This document shows, one piece after another, positions 21,773 to 30,669 of a stretch of 64,000 nt of DNA. Under the pieces are notes generated by a model, which was not told the DNA's origin, ran no database searches, and saw only the letters and a list, made by a program, of their open reading frames with translations. Source of the DNA: Nymphaea colorata (lineage: Eukaryota > Streptophyta > Magnoliopsida > Nymphaeales > Nymphaeaceae); the NCBI RefSeq assembly GCF_008831285.2, contig NC_045146.1, forward strand, positions 9,932,972-9,996,971, written 5' to 3'. The position numbers were made by a program, and so were the translations under genes. Every line of letters starts with the position of its first letter. The stretch's first letter is position 1.

Positions 21773-22325
21773 TATTTGATATTCCTCAAAGCCTAAGCAT
21801 TGATCGTATATTCACACTTGCTTCTTCATGTTGTGGATGACAAACAACATCCAATGTTTTTTTTTTCAACCACAAACAAGGAAATAAGATTTGAAACACA
21901 CGGGTGTTACACATACATAGCAGGTGAGTAAGGAAAAAAAAGTGCAAGAGAGTTTGGAAAATACAGAAAACAACCATTTCAACTACAGTAATGTTTTGAT
22001 TTTGAATTCCCGAAACGTTGTGCATGGAATATGTCATCGTACATGCACTGTCATTTGTCAATCGATGTGATGCAGCATACTATTATACATCTGTCAATAT
22101 GATGAATATTTTTTTGTAAGATAAAGGATACATGTCATGAAATATGCCCTTATAGAATACCTTTCAAGGCCTAGATTCTCATGCCCATGCTCTAAATGAA
22201 CAACAAAATAATTCATACTAACATTGCTTACTTGCTGTGATGGCGGAAGTCCTCTATGTAAATGGAGAGTAAATTGTCACTAAGTTCCCCATTGACATCT
22301 TGTCTAGAATCGGCCTGGATTACTC

Positions 22326-23111
22326 TTATTTTGGAACATGCCATGGATTACTCTTATTTTGGAACATGTCATCTAGTTGAAACGCCCGCTTGTTGGAGTT
22401 ATCAGCTGGTCTGCTAGGGTCATTGGCTGGTTTGCTAGACTCATTGGCTTGATTTCTAGTGGAATGTGTCCTCGTCATTGTAAAAATGGCTGGTTTGCTG
22501 GACTCACCAACTGGTTTGCTGGACTCACCGACTGGATTTCTGGCAGAACGCATCCTCATCATTGTAAAGCCATACGGTGTCGAGGGTCTTCTTCTCACTA
22601 GCATGGAGTCTCTTTTTCTTTTTGTTAGAGAAAATTATTCTAGCGTCCTCATTGAGAAAAGTATAAAACACTATTTGCTATAAATATCTCACACATCTAA
22701 AGATTCATTATGATCGACTTAGATGATCTTGCATCATTGTAATCTCTAGGAGTGATGCCTCTCCACTATGCATATAATGGTTGTGCATCTATAAATGGAT
22801 GCTCCATAGTGGGTTTAATAAATGGATTACTCTTATTTTGGAACATGTCGTCCTAGTTGAAACGCCCACTTGTTGGAGTTATCAGCTGGTCTGCTAGGAT
22901 CATCGGCTGGTTTGCTAGACTCATTGGCTTGATTTCTAGTGGAATGTGTCCTTGTCATTGTAAAAATGGCTGGTTTGCTGGACTCACCGGCTGGATTTCT
23001 GCCAGAACACGTCCTCATCATTGTAAAGCCATACGGTGTCGAGGGTCTTCTTCTCACTAGCATGGAGTCTCTTTTTCTTTTTGTTAGAGAAAAGTATTCT
23101 AGCGTCCTCAT
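22326..23111 (-). pseudogene. Ser/Pro/Lys-rich linker region, duplicated
   Basis: Two minus-strand reading frames (22604-22326 and 23111-22833) encode nearly the same low-complexity protein with TRNQANESSKPA, DPSRPADNSNK and repeated GESSKPA blocks. They exist because the DNA is tandemly duplicated. The position between the mobile-domain part (23.4-23.96 kb) and the ULP1 part (21.56 kb) suggests they are the linker of the ULP1-like protein. No enzymatic motif is visible. Confidence 0.5.
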
Positions 23112-23281
23112 TGAGAAAAGTATAAAACACTATTTGCTGTACATATCTGACACATTTAAAGATTCATTATGATCGACTTAGATGATCATGCCTCATTGTA
23201 ATCTGTAGGAGCGAGGCCTCTCCACTATGCATATAATGGTTGTGCATCTGTAAATGGATGCTCCATAGTGCGTTTAATAAA
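22343..23281. repeat. ~479-bp tandem duplication
   Basis: ATGGATTACTCTTATTTTGG begins at 22343 (copy 1, to 22821) and again at 22822 (copy 2, to about 23281). The copies differ by scattered substitutions and by a 21-bp block: copy 1 has an extra ACTCACCAACTGGTTTGCTG-type unit near 22503, which encodes one more GESSKP-like repeat on the minus strand. The high similarity points to a fairly recent duplication. Confidence 0.9.
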
Positions 23282-23379
23282 AGGTATGTGCTCCCATACC
23301 TAGAACTAGAGACAAAGTACAGATATTATAAAATCAAAGATAATCCTTTTTGCAAAAAAATTACATGATGAAGATACTA

Positions 23380-23975
23380 TTTATACCTGCAGCAACAACC
23401 AATATCCTCCCATGGATACAACCCGCTCTTAAATTGCTTCAGCTGCCTATACAAATGCATGAGCACAACTGCCCCCATGCGTAGCAGTGAATATGTTCCA
23501 CATCTTCCAAAAGTTGAATGTACCGCCAGCTTATTCTAGAGCCTGAATTTTCATTAAAAAGACATGTGGTAAATAAATAAACAAGAAATGACTTCATTGC
23601 TTGATCTGCTTCTTGTGAAGTTTCATCATGCTTTGCATGTTGCTATTTATTTTGTAACTTTGCCACAATTAGTGACGTCGACTTCCCTCCAAATGCCACA
23701 GCATTCTGGAACTCCAAATGTGTCAATCTTAGAAGATCGCTGCCCTTCCCTCTCAAGTTGTAACTAGGAGTCCAAAGCACAAGTTTTTCATGAATTTTTA
23801 GACCCAATAGCCAAGCAACTTCTTTTAGGGTGATCATCATCTCAAATTCATGAAACACAATGTGTTTTTTCAAGAATCCTACTTTTGTTCAGGGCATACA
23901 TGTGCCTCCATTGGAGTTCAATGACACCATAAGACAGCAGTGGCGAGAATTGCATTCGCATCAATCTCTACTTCT
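23380..23975 (-). pseudogene. Plant mobile domain (PMD) fragment of ULP1-associated MULE protein
   Basis: Minus-strand 23930-23645 encodes HIVFHEFEMMITLKEVAWLL, matching the start of the plant mobile domain (aminotransferase-like domain), where the usual form is F-x-x-x-E-M-T-x-T-L-x-D-V-x-x-L-L-G-L. Further downstream on the strand, 23590-23430 continues with FLVYLFTTCLFNENSGSRIS, another typical PMD block, after a stop near 23643. PMDs are found in plant transposons, often with ULP1-like proteases, and in a few domesticated genes such as MAIN. Stops and frameshifts make this copy nonfunctional. Confidence 0.7.
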
Positions 23976-24129
23976 AGAAGTCTAATAGAACTTGATATCA
24001 ATCACTAACCGAATGCTATGGGCAATGCCTACATTTGTATAACACAATATGAGTGTCAAAGACATTATTCAACAGATAAATTTTAATTACAATTACTTGA
24101 ATAAATGTCATAGATCACTTACATCGACG

Positions 24130-24600
24130 TCATACAATCGCTGAATTTTCTTCCCAACTTCTTTTACCACTTCTAATTTGATCGGTTGTTTTCTCATTTG
24201 CTTGACACCTCTAATTTTTAGTGTAGGTATGGTCTACACATTTGCAACTACTTCCTTTGAATAATCCAACAATGGATTCTTTTCCTCATTATCCTCCTCC
24301 CCTTCATTCTTCGTCTTCATGTCCCGTACCTCCCTTTCACCATCTCCTCCTCATTTTCTTTCTCCCCATCATTCTCCACTTTTGTGGCCTCCTTTTGGCC
24401 ACCTCCTCCTCAATTTCCTTATCCTCTGCATTCTTTGTCTCTATGACATGTCCGTTTGTTTCTGCCACTTCCTCCTCCTCATTTTCTTTCACCCCTTCAT
24501 TCTCCTTCTCCACGACTTGATCCACCATTGAGAAAACAGCACCTTCAGGTGACATACGCTTTGCTACAATGGCAGCTTCAGCTTCAGGTGCCTCATCATC
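24130..24600 (-). pseudogene. Acidic/charged stretch upstream of PMD
   Basis: The minus strand has an open stretch (24555-24337) extremely rich in Glu and Lys (EKENEGVKENEEEEVAETNG), and 24236-24110 encodes a basic stretch with KQMRKQPIKLEVVKEVGKKI. They may be the charged N-terminal part of the ULP1-associated protein, but no domain is recognised. The complementary strand is pyrimidine-rich and gives spurious Ser/Pro ORFs. Confidence 0.35.
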
Positions 24601-24779
24601 TTTCTGTTATGCCAAAACATCATACACACATATCATGCTATCTCTTTCCAAGTTCTCCATGTTTGGTCCAATGTATACGTCGACGTCACCCCAACAGACG
24701 TCACACAATGGACGTCATTGTGAAATTATTTTGTATTGATTGAAGTAGACATAGTTGATCTGCAATAAGCAAAAGAAAC

Positions 24780-25240
24780 ATGAGAATAATGTCCATAGCA
24801 AGGAATGAGGTAAAAGATAACAACGCATGCATATGATAGACACACAGATATGAGATAGTGGACAACAACGTTATATATAGCCGAAGATAAACAAACAGAT
24901 GTAAGACAGAAAGAACAATGCATGTATAGAGTAGAAGATAAAAAGAAGTGCATGAGACAATGAAATAACAACGCATATGCACTGTAGAAGATAAATAAAA
25001 GGATATGAGACAATGAAATAACAATGCATTTGTACTGTAGAAGATAAACAAAATGATATGAGTTATTTCATTATCTCATATCCTTTTGTTGATCTTTTAC
25101 AGCACATACATATTGTTGTTTCATTATCTCATATACTTTTGTTTATCTTCTATAGTATATGCATGTGTTGTTATTTCATTATCTTGTGTCCTTCTGTTTA
25201 TCTTTTATACACGCATTGTTATTTCATTATCTTTGTAATG
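24780..25240. repeat. Head-to-head minisatellite forming a large inverted repeat
   Basis: The left arm (about 24780-25062) is an array of roughly 60-bp units containing GAGACAATGAAATAACAA, a GCATATGCACTGTAG-like word and AAGATAAACAAAA. The right arm (about 25063-25240) is the same unit in reverse complement (TTATTTCATTATCTCATATC, TTGTTTATCTTCTATAG), three copies. The switch is at about 25062, with almost no spacer. The arms could fold into a long cruciform, and may be terminal repeat DNA of the Mutator-like element. Confidence 0.85.
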
Positions 25241-25268
25241 CTTCCTAAATGTATAAACTAATGAAAGC

Positions 25269-25484
25269 ATGAGACCAACCAAAAAAAAATATACTATATC
25301 TTTCATAGTCTACGCTTTCTTCAGCAGGTGGACTCTGCTTGCTCTACTGAGAACCATCTCAGTCTTTGTTCGTTTCGATAAACAACCTTCAGTTTGCTCT
25401 AATCAATGGACTCGAGAATCACTCCGACCAACAACGAGAATCGATCCAACAATCGTCCTTATGCTTGCTCCAACTGATGCTTTT
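25269..25484. other. Pre-insertion DNA left of copia element
   Basis: Noncoding DNA whose last 55 bases (from about 25430, with AATCGATCCAACAATCGTCC) are the first half of a minisatellite unit that continues after the copia element at 30670. Sequence with the same words, GATCAATCCAACAGTCGTCC, starts the next unit at 30765. Confidence 0.6.
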
Positions 25485-25730
25485 TGTTGATAGATCGTAT
25501 GTTTCGGGTCTGGATCCATACCTGACCCGTCTTGTAGCCCGTGTTGGGCACTACTTAAGTCATGTAACCCTAATTCTTATGTGTTAATGATAATCTAAGG
25601 AGAGAGAGAGTCTGGCTGCTAGTGGGCACTGACTCCTCCTCATTCGTGGTTTTTTCTCCCTCGTGTTGAGGGTTTTCCACGTTACATCGTGATCACTGTT
25701 CCTCTTCCTCTCCTTGTTCGTATTTATACA
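25485..25730 (+). repeat. 5' LTR of copia element
   Basis: 246 bp, begins TGTTGATAGATCG and ends TATTTATACA, immediately followed by the primer-binding site. It differs from the 3' LTR at about seven positions (mostly T/C), including the last A/C before TACA. It would contain the element's promoter; no certain TATA box was identified. Confidence 0.97.
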
Positions 25731-25744
25731 TGGTATCAGAGCCG
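25731..25744 (+). promoter_or_regulatory. Primer-binding site (tRNA-iMet type)
   Basis: TGGTATCAGAGCC directly abuts the 5' LTR. It is the standard complement of the 3' end of plant initiator methionine tRNA used to prime minus-strand DNA synthesis in copia elements. Confidence 0.95.
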
Positions 25745-26121
25745 TGAAGTTCTGGCATTAACGTGTTGGAGGAGGCACCCCGCACTGTTTATCGTCTGAC
25801 GGAGTCACTGCTCATCGCCGCCGTCCGCCGTCCGCCCTCCCGTCGCCCGTCCGTCTGCCACCGTCCGCCCTCCCGTCGCCCGTCCGACTGCCGCCGTCCA
25901 CCCTTCTGCCGCTCGTCCTCCTGCGCTCGGTGAGCGCCTCCAAGCGCCGCCCTTTGCTCTTGCGCCGCCAAGGGCTTCTGCGCTGCTCTGCTCCCGCCGC
26001 CGTTTTCTGCTCCCTCTGCCACCAAGCGCCTCACGCTCTGCCCTTCTGCTGACGCCGCTGTCTTCCACGCTGTAGTTGCTCCCTGCCCTTGTTGCTCTCG
26101 TCGTTGTGTGGGTCTGTCATT
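25745..26121 (+). other. GC-rich leader of copia element with 33-bp repeat
   Basis: Untranslated leader, strikingly C-rich compared with the surrounding AT-rich DNA. CCGTCCGCCCTCCCGTCGCC occurs at 25828 and 25861, a 33-bp tandem repeat. The long minus-strand ORFs across this region are an effect of the base composition. Confidence 0.75.
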
Positions 26122-27051
26122 ATGGCAGCCTCTTCTTCCTCGTCGATGGTCAGTCAAACTGAAATCGAAACTGTGAGACCCGAGAACGTTCCTATGCAGG
26201 TTATTACTCTTCGCCTCACAAAGGAGAACTATTTCTCGTGGTCGCCGGCTATGACTATGGGGATTGCTGGCCATGGTCGGATGGCCTATATCGACGGGAG
26301 CAACCCTAAACCAGCAAGAACAAGTGATGTGTGGCACACTTGGTTCCTTGAGGACAATCAAGTAAAAACGTGGATTGTCAACTCTGTCTCTGCTGAGATT
26401 CAACCTATTAACCTTCGGAAGAAGATTGCACGGGACATGTGGGTGGTCCTTGAGCAAATGTATGGCCAGAAGAAGATGGCCATTCACACTTATCAAGTAA
26501 TGAAGACTATTTATAACCTCCGCCAAGGGAACTCTTCTGTTGCAGAATACTATGGGGCCTTGAAAGCCAAGTGGGAAGAACTTGACTATCACTCTGATAT
26601 TCTGTGGCACTGTCCCCAAGATCAGGCCCTTTACATTGCCCAGAAATGGGAAAACAGAGTGTTCCTCTTTTTAGCTAGCTTAAATGATGAGTTTGAAGGT
26701 GTTCGGAGCCAGATTCTGAATTCTGGAGAGGTGTCCAGTATTGAAGATATATACTCGGTTGTTGAAGCAGAAGAAAAGAGAAGGCTGGTCACCAATGAAA
26801 GCAAGAGGGATCTTGGTCTCTCTCATGAGAGATCAGCCCTTGTGAGCCGTGGACTTGGAGGCTTGGCTAGACCCCCTCGCCGATGCACACACTGCAAGAA
26901 GACGGGTCACACCGTCGATTACTGTTGGGATCTCTATCCAGACAAGAAAGGAAATAGAGGGAGGTCTCTAGTGGGAAAACACCTGGGCCTGAGGCGCCCA
27001 AATCTAGTGGGGAAAAACTTTCTATTTCGGCTGATCAGCTTCGTGAACTAA
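26122..27051 (+). pseudogene. gag: Copia gag (capsid) with zinc knuckle, frameshifted at 3' end
   Basis: Starts at the ATG at 26122 (MAASSSSSMVSQTE); an upstream in-frame ATG at 26089 is within the leader and less likely. The N-terminal half has the typical copia gag block LTKENYFSWSPAM and the UBN2-like region with VLEQMYGQKKMAIHTYQVMK and YYGALKAKWEELD. A CCHC zinc knuckle, CTHCKKTGHTVDYC, lies near 26884-26925. The frame is lost at about 26960-26975, after which the true continuation (with the block ISADQLRELRAYLG) is found in the next frame. Without that shift gag and pol would be one polyprotein, as is normal in copia. Confidence 0.93.
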
Positions 27052-27415
27052 GGGCTTATTTGGGCAGGATCGATGTCAACAAGATTGAGACCTCAGAGAA
27101 AACTACAGCGAATCATGCTCTTGCAGTTATTGGCAATAAAGGTAACTCTTCTGTGGGGGAATGGATTGTCGATAGTGGTGCTACTCATCACATGACAGGT
27201 AATCCAAAATTGTTTCATGAGTATAAGTTATCCTCGGGAAGGGAACGTGTTTCTCTTGCAGATGGTTCCTCTACCTGTGTGGCAGGCGAAAGCACTCTGT
27301 CCTTGTTGGACAAATTTCATGTGCAGGGCGCATTACATGTCCCCCAATTTCCTTTAAATCTCTTGTCAGTCAGTAGACTTACAAAAGAATTGAACTGTCG
27401 ATCGCTGTGTTTTGC
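27020..27415 (+). pseudogene. pol: Copia protease and GAG-pre-integrase region
   Basis: The aspartic protease site is intact: WIVDSGATHHM, with the catalytic Asp at 27171. It continues with LHVPQFPLNLLSVSRLTKEL, the typical end of the protease domain. The frame is broken again at about 27390-27412; the next block, QDLVTGKRIGIGLASDGLY, lies in another frame. The original reading is therefore frame 3, then frame 1, relative to the window start. Confidence 0.9.
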
Positions 27416-27915
27416 AGGACTTGGTGACAGGGAAGAGGATTGGGATTGGTTTAGCTTCTGATGGCTTATATCGTCTTCCCATACGTGTGGCTACTGCTCT
27501 GTTGACAACGATCCACAAGACAGATAAGAGAAGAGAAGATTGTCTTCAGTCCTTTATGTACTGGCATGAACGTTTTGGGCATTTACCTTTTGGGATTTTG
27601 AAACATTTGTTTCCAGACTTATGTTCCTCCTTTGATTTGTCTTCCATTTCTTGTGATGTTTGTTAGTTTGCCAAACATGTGAGAGCTTCGTACCCTCTTT
27701 CTACTAGTTGTGTTAATGAAGCTTTTTCCCTAATTCACTCTGATGTATGGGGGCCTTCGGGAATTCATACCCGTCAAGGTTTTCAATATTTTATCACTTT
27801 CGCTGATGATTTCTCTCGTGCTACATTTGTGTACTTGTTAAAAGACCGCAGTGAGGTTCCTCGTATCATCGACGTTCATTCTTCTTGTGCATACCCAATA
27901 TGGTGCGAATGTTAA
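27412..27915 (+). pseudogene. pol: Copia integrase N-terminal part, one stop and one frameshift
   Basis: Carries the integrase HHCC zinc-binding motif: H-x3-H in WHERFGHLPFG and C-x2-C in SCDVC at about 27565-27663. A TAG stop at 27664-27666 follows at once, where the family normally has a Gln codon, so a single C-to-T change explains it. The first catalytic Asp is in LIHSDVWGPSG near 27740. The frame is lost between about 27855 and 27885, just before the second catalytic block. Confidence 0.9.
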
Positions 27916-30424
27916 AACTTTCCGGTCTGATAATGCCCGTGAATACATGTGTCAGTCTGTTGAGAAGTTTCTTAGACAAAGGGGGATTGTTCATGAGACA
28001 TCTTGTAGTTACACCCCCCCTCAAAATGGGGTAGCTGAAAGGAAAAATCGTCAACTTCTTAATGTCACCAGGGCTCTTTTGTTTCAGCGAAACCTTCCTA
28101 AACACTATTGGGGTGATGCAGTTCTTACTAGTGTCTATCTTATTAACCGCATGCCCAGTCGTGTTTTGAATGGTAGGACTCCCCACTCGTTACTTCCTGG
28201 CAGTCATCCACCGTTCCTACTTCCTCCTCGTGTTTTTGGTTGTGTATGTTTTATCCATGATCACAGTCCAAATGTCAAGAAACTTGATCCTAGGTCTATC
28301 AAATGTGTCTTTGTTGGATACTCTCCTACGCAAAAAGGATACAAATGTATTGATCCTATTACTGGTCGAGTTTATGTTACGAGGGATGTTACCTTCTTGG
28401 AACATGCCTCTTACTTTGGTGAGAATCCTCTTCAGGGGGAGCAGTCTGTGGGCAGAGAAGAGTATTCTCAAAGACAGGAACTTCTGTTTATAGATTTTTT
28501 GGACTACAAGAAAACAGAATCGCTTACTACTGTTGATGTGCTTGAGAAGGAGGAAAGGTGTGACACTAGCATTGAGAAGGAAGGCCCTCAGTTGTTTGGA
28601 CAGTTCTACTCTAGACGAGGTACTCGGACAGAGATGATGACTTGTGATGTTATATTTACTTCCAATCCCAATGCCACTCCTTCCCTAGATGAACCAAGTC
28701 CTACCGTGGAGACTGTGGAGACTCATGATGAGGTTGAAAAGAAGAATGAAGATCTTCCCATTGCCCTGAGAAATGGTGTCAGGTCATGTACTCAACACCC
28801 CATTGGTAATTTTGTATCTTATTCCAGACTTGGAAAAGATTACAAGTGTTATGTTTCTACTCTTTCTTTGGCTGTGATCCCCAGGACTGTTGCTGAAGAT
28901 CAAAGTGACTCCAAGTGGGCTGATGCAATGAAAGAAGAAATAGATGCCCTGAGAAGAAATATAACATGGGAAGTGGTGAAGATTCCTGAAGCCGCTCGCT
29001 TAGTTGGATCCAAATGGGTGTATACCATCAAGTACAAACCAGATGGGAGTGTTGAAAGATATAAAGCTCGACTTGTGGCCAAGGGATTTAGCCAGAAATA
29101 TGGAATTGATTACTTGGAAACCTTTGCTCCTGTTGCAAAAATGAAGATAGTGAGAGTGGTTATATCCCTAGCTGTGATGAAAGAGTGGAAGATGTATCAA
29201 CTAGATGTTAAGAATGCATTCCTCAATGGTGACCTCGAAGAAGAAGTATATATGCATATGCCTCCAGGATATGAAGAACCAGAAAAATGTTGTAAGCTGA
29301 AAAAGGCCTTATATGGCCTTAAGCAATCGCCCAGAGCGTGGTTTGAACGACTGAGAAGAGTGATGATACGTCATGAATACAAACAAGGAAATGGAGATCA
29401 CACTCTGTTTGTGAAGAAGAAGGAGAGCAGGGTTACTCTCCTGCTGGTCTACGTAGATGACATGATTGTCACAGGAGATGATGAGGAGGAGATTATCAAG
29501 CTAAAAGGGTTACTGGCTACAGAATTCGAGCTCAAAGATCTTGGCAAGCTAAGGTATTTTCTTGGTATAGAGGTTGCTAGGTCTAGTACTGGTCTTGTAC
29601 TAAACCAAAGAAAATACACATTAGATCTGCTGGAAGAAACTGGTAAATGGAGATGTAGGCCTACTCCTACCCCATTTGACACTGGGCACAAGTTGAGTCT
29701 TAGAGATGGAGAGCCTCTCTGTGAAGAAGACAAGGGAAGATATCAACGTCTGGTTGGGAAGTTGATTTATCTTACCCTCACGCGACCTGACATCACCTTT
29801 GCGGTGAATGTTTTGAGCCAATTCATGCATGCACCAACCGATGCACATCTGAAGGCTGTGGACAGAGTACTATGCTACCTGAAGAAAAATCCTGGCAAGG
29901 GACTCCTGTATGTGAAACAAGAGACTGTGGAAATCGAGGGCTATTCTGATGCGGATTGGGCAGGTTGTAATGATACCAAACGATCTACTACAGGGTACTG
30001 TGTCTACTTGGGAGGAAACCTTGTTGTATGGAGAAGCAAGAGACAAGATGTTTGCTCTAGATCTAGTGCAGAGGCAGAATATATGGCAGTTGCTATGGGA
30101 GTGTCAGAATTACTATGGTTGAAGATATTGCTGACTGACATTGGAATAGAGGTTGAAGGACCTATGAAGATGTATTGTGATAACAAGTCTGCAATTAACT
30201 TAGCCAACAATCCTGTTCTTCACGACAGAACAAAGCATGTTGAAATTGATCGTCACTTCATTCGGGAAAGAATTGATGCGAAAGAGTTGATCTTACCTTA
30301 CATGAAGTCTGAAGACCAAACTGCTGATGTTCTGACGAAAGCTCTTCCTTCAGCTTCATTTGAGAGGAATGTATCCAAGTTGGGCATGTTTGATATGTAT
30401 GCCCAATTTGAGGGGGAGTGTTGA
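27851..30424 (+). CDS. pol: Copia pol: integrase core, reverse transcriptase, RNase H (open)
   Basis: One long open frame encodes the rest of pol; the first ATG is only a frame artefact of the upstream shift. Integrase core: second catalytic Asp in KTFRSDNAREY and Glu in PPQNGVAERKNRQLL, at about 27925 and 28035. RT: WVYTIKYKPDGSVERYKARL, YQLDVKNAFLNGDLEEEVYM and the catalytic YVDD in LLVYVDDMIVTG near 29450. RNase H: GYSDADWAG near 29945, SSAEAEYMAVA near 30065, YCDNKSAINLA near 30178, and HVEIDRHF near 30240. The stop TGA at 30422 falls inside the first bases of the 3' LTR. All catalytic residues seem present, so this part may still be functional if supplied in a translatable form. Confidence 0.93.
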   Translation: MRFLVSSTFILLVHTQYGANVKTFRSDNAREYMCQSVEKFLRQRGIVHETSCSYTPPQNGVAERKNRQLLNVTRALLFQRNLPKHYWGDAVLTSVYLINRMPSRVLNGRTPHSLLPGSHPPFLLPPRVFGCVCFIHDHSPNVKKLDPRSIKCVFVGYSPTQKGYKCIDPITGRVYVTRDVTFLEHASYFGENPLQGEQSVGREEYSQRQELLFIDFLDYKKTESLTTVDVLEKEERCDTSIEKEGPQLFGQFYSRRGTRTEMMTCDVIFTSNPNATPSLDEPSPTVETVETHDEVEKKNEDLPIALRNGVRSCTQHPIGNFVSYSRLGKDYKCYVSTLSLAVIPRTVAEDQSDSKWADAMKEEIDALRRNITWEVVKIPEAARLVGSKWVYTIKYKPDGSVERYKARLVAKGFSQKYGIDYLETFAPVAKMKIVRVVISLAVMKEWKMYQLDVKNAFLNGDLEEEVYMHMPPGYEEPEKCCKLKKALYGLKQSPRAWFERLRRVMIRHEYKQGNGDHTLFVKKKESRVTLLLVYVDDMIVTGDDEEEIIKLKGLLATEFELKDLGKLRYFLGIEVARSSTGLVLNQRKYTLDLLEETGKWRCRPTPTPFDTGHKLSLRDGEPLCEEDKGRYQRLVGKLIYLTLTRPDITFAVNVLSQFMHAPTDAHLKAVDRVLCYLKKNPGKGLLYVKQETVEIEGYSDADWAGCNDTKRSTTGYCVYLGGNLVVWRSKRQDVCSRSSAEAEYMAVAMGVSELLWLKILLTDIGIEVEGPMKMYCDNKSAINLANNPVLHDRTKHVEIDRHFIRERIDAKELILPYMKSEDQTADVLTKALPSASFERNVSKLGMFDMYAQFEGEC
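30407..30418 (+). promoter_or_regulatory. Polypurine tract of copia element
   Basis: TTTGAGGGGGAG directly precedes the 3' LTR start TGTTGATAG at 30419. It is the expected primer for plus-strand DNA synthesis, and overlaps the end of the pol reading frame. Confidence 0.92.
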
Positions 30425-30664
30425 TAGATCGTATGTTTCGGGTCCGGATCCATACCCGACCCGTCTTGTAGCCCGTGTTGGGCACTACTTAAGTCATGTA
30501 ACCCTAATCCTAATGTGTTAATGATAATCTAAGGAGAGAGAGAGTCTGGCTGCTAGTGGGCACCGACTCCTCCTCATTCGTGGTTTTTTCTCCCTCGTGT
30601 TGAGGGTTTTCCACGTTACATCCTGATCACTGTTCCTCTTCCTCTCCTTGTTCGTATTTCTACA
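30419..30664 (+). repeat. 3' LTR of copia element
   Basis: 246 bp, TGTTGATAGATCG to TATTTCTACA, same length as the 5' LTR and about 97% identical by eye. It contains the transcription-termination region in this family; no separate signal was assigned. Confidence 0.97.
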
Positions 30665-30669
30665 CTTTT

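Larger units (their letters stand above)
25480..30669 (+). mobile_element. Complete Ty1-copia LTR retrotransposon with TSD
   Basis: A full element at 25485-30664 (5180 bp) flanked by the 5-bp target duplication CTTTT (25480-25484 and 30665-30669). It has two 246-bp LTRs (TGTTGATAG...TACA), a tRNA-Met-type primer site directly after the 5' LTR, a GC-rich leader, gag and pol in copia order (protease, integrase, RT, RNase H), and a polypurine tract next to the 3' LTR. The LTRs differ at about 7 of 246 positions, so the insertion is fairly recent. Three frameshifts and one stop prevent it making its own full polyprotein. Confidence 0.97.

Noticed and set aside
24242-24743. Plus-strand Ser/Pro-rich ORFs
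   Set aside because: They are antisense to the Glu/Lys-rich stretch of the ULP1-associated region; an effect of the pyrimidine-rich strand.
24701-25051. Minus-strand ORFs with hydrophobic Leu/Ser/Tyr repeats
   Set aside because: Translation of the 60-bp minisatellite; repeated peptide, no domain.
25789-26619. 276-residue minus-strand ORF over the copia leader and gag
   Set aside because: It is antisense to gag and to a GC-rich tandem-repeat leader; length follows from base composition and lack of stops, and no domain is recognisable.
28170-28493. Alternative-frame ORFs inside copia pol
   Set aside because: Shadows of the long pol frame, which carries all catalytic motifs.
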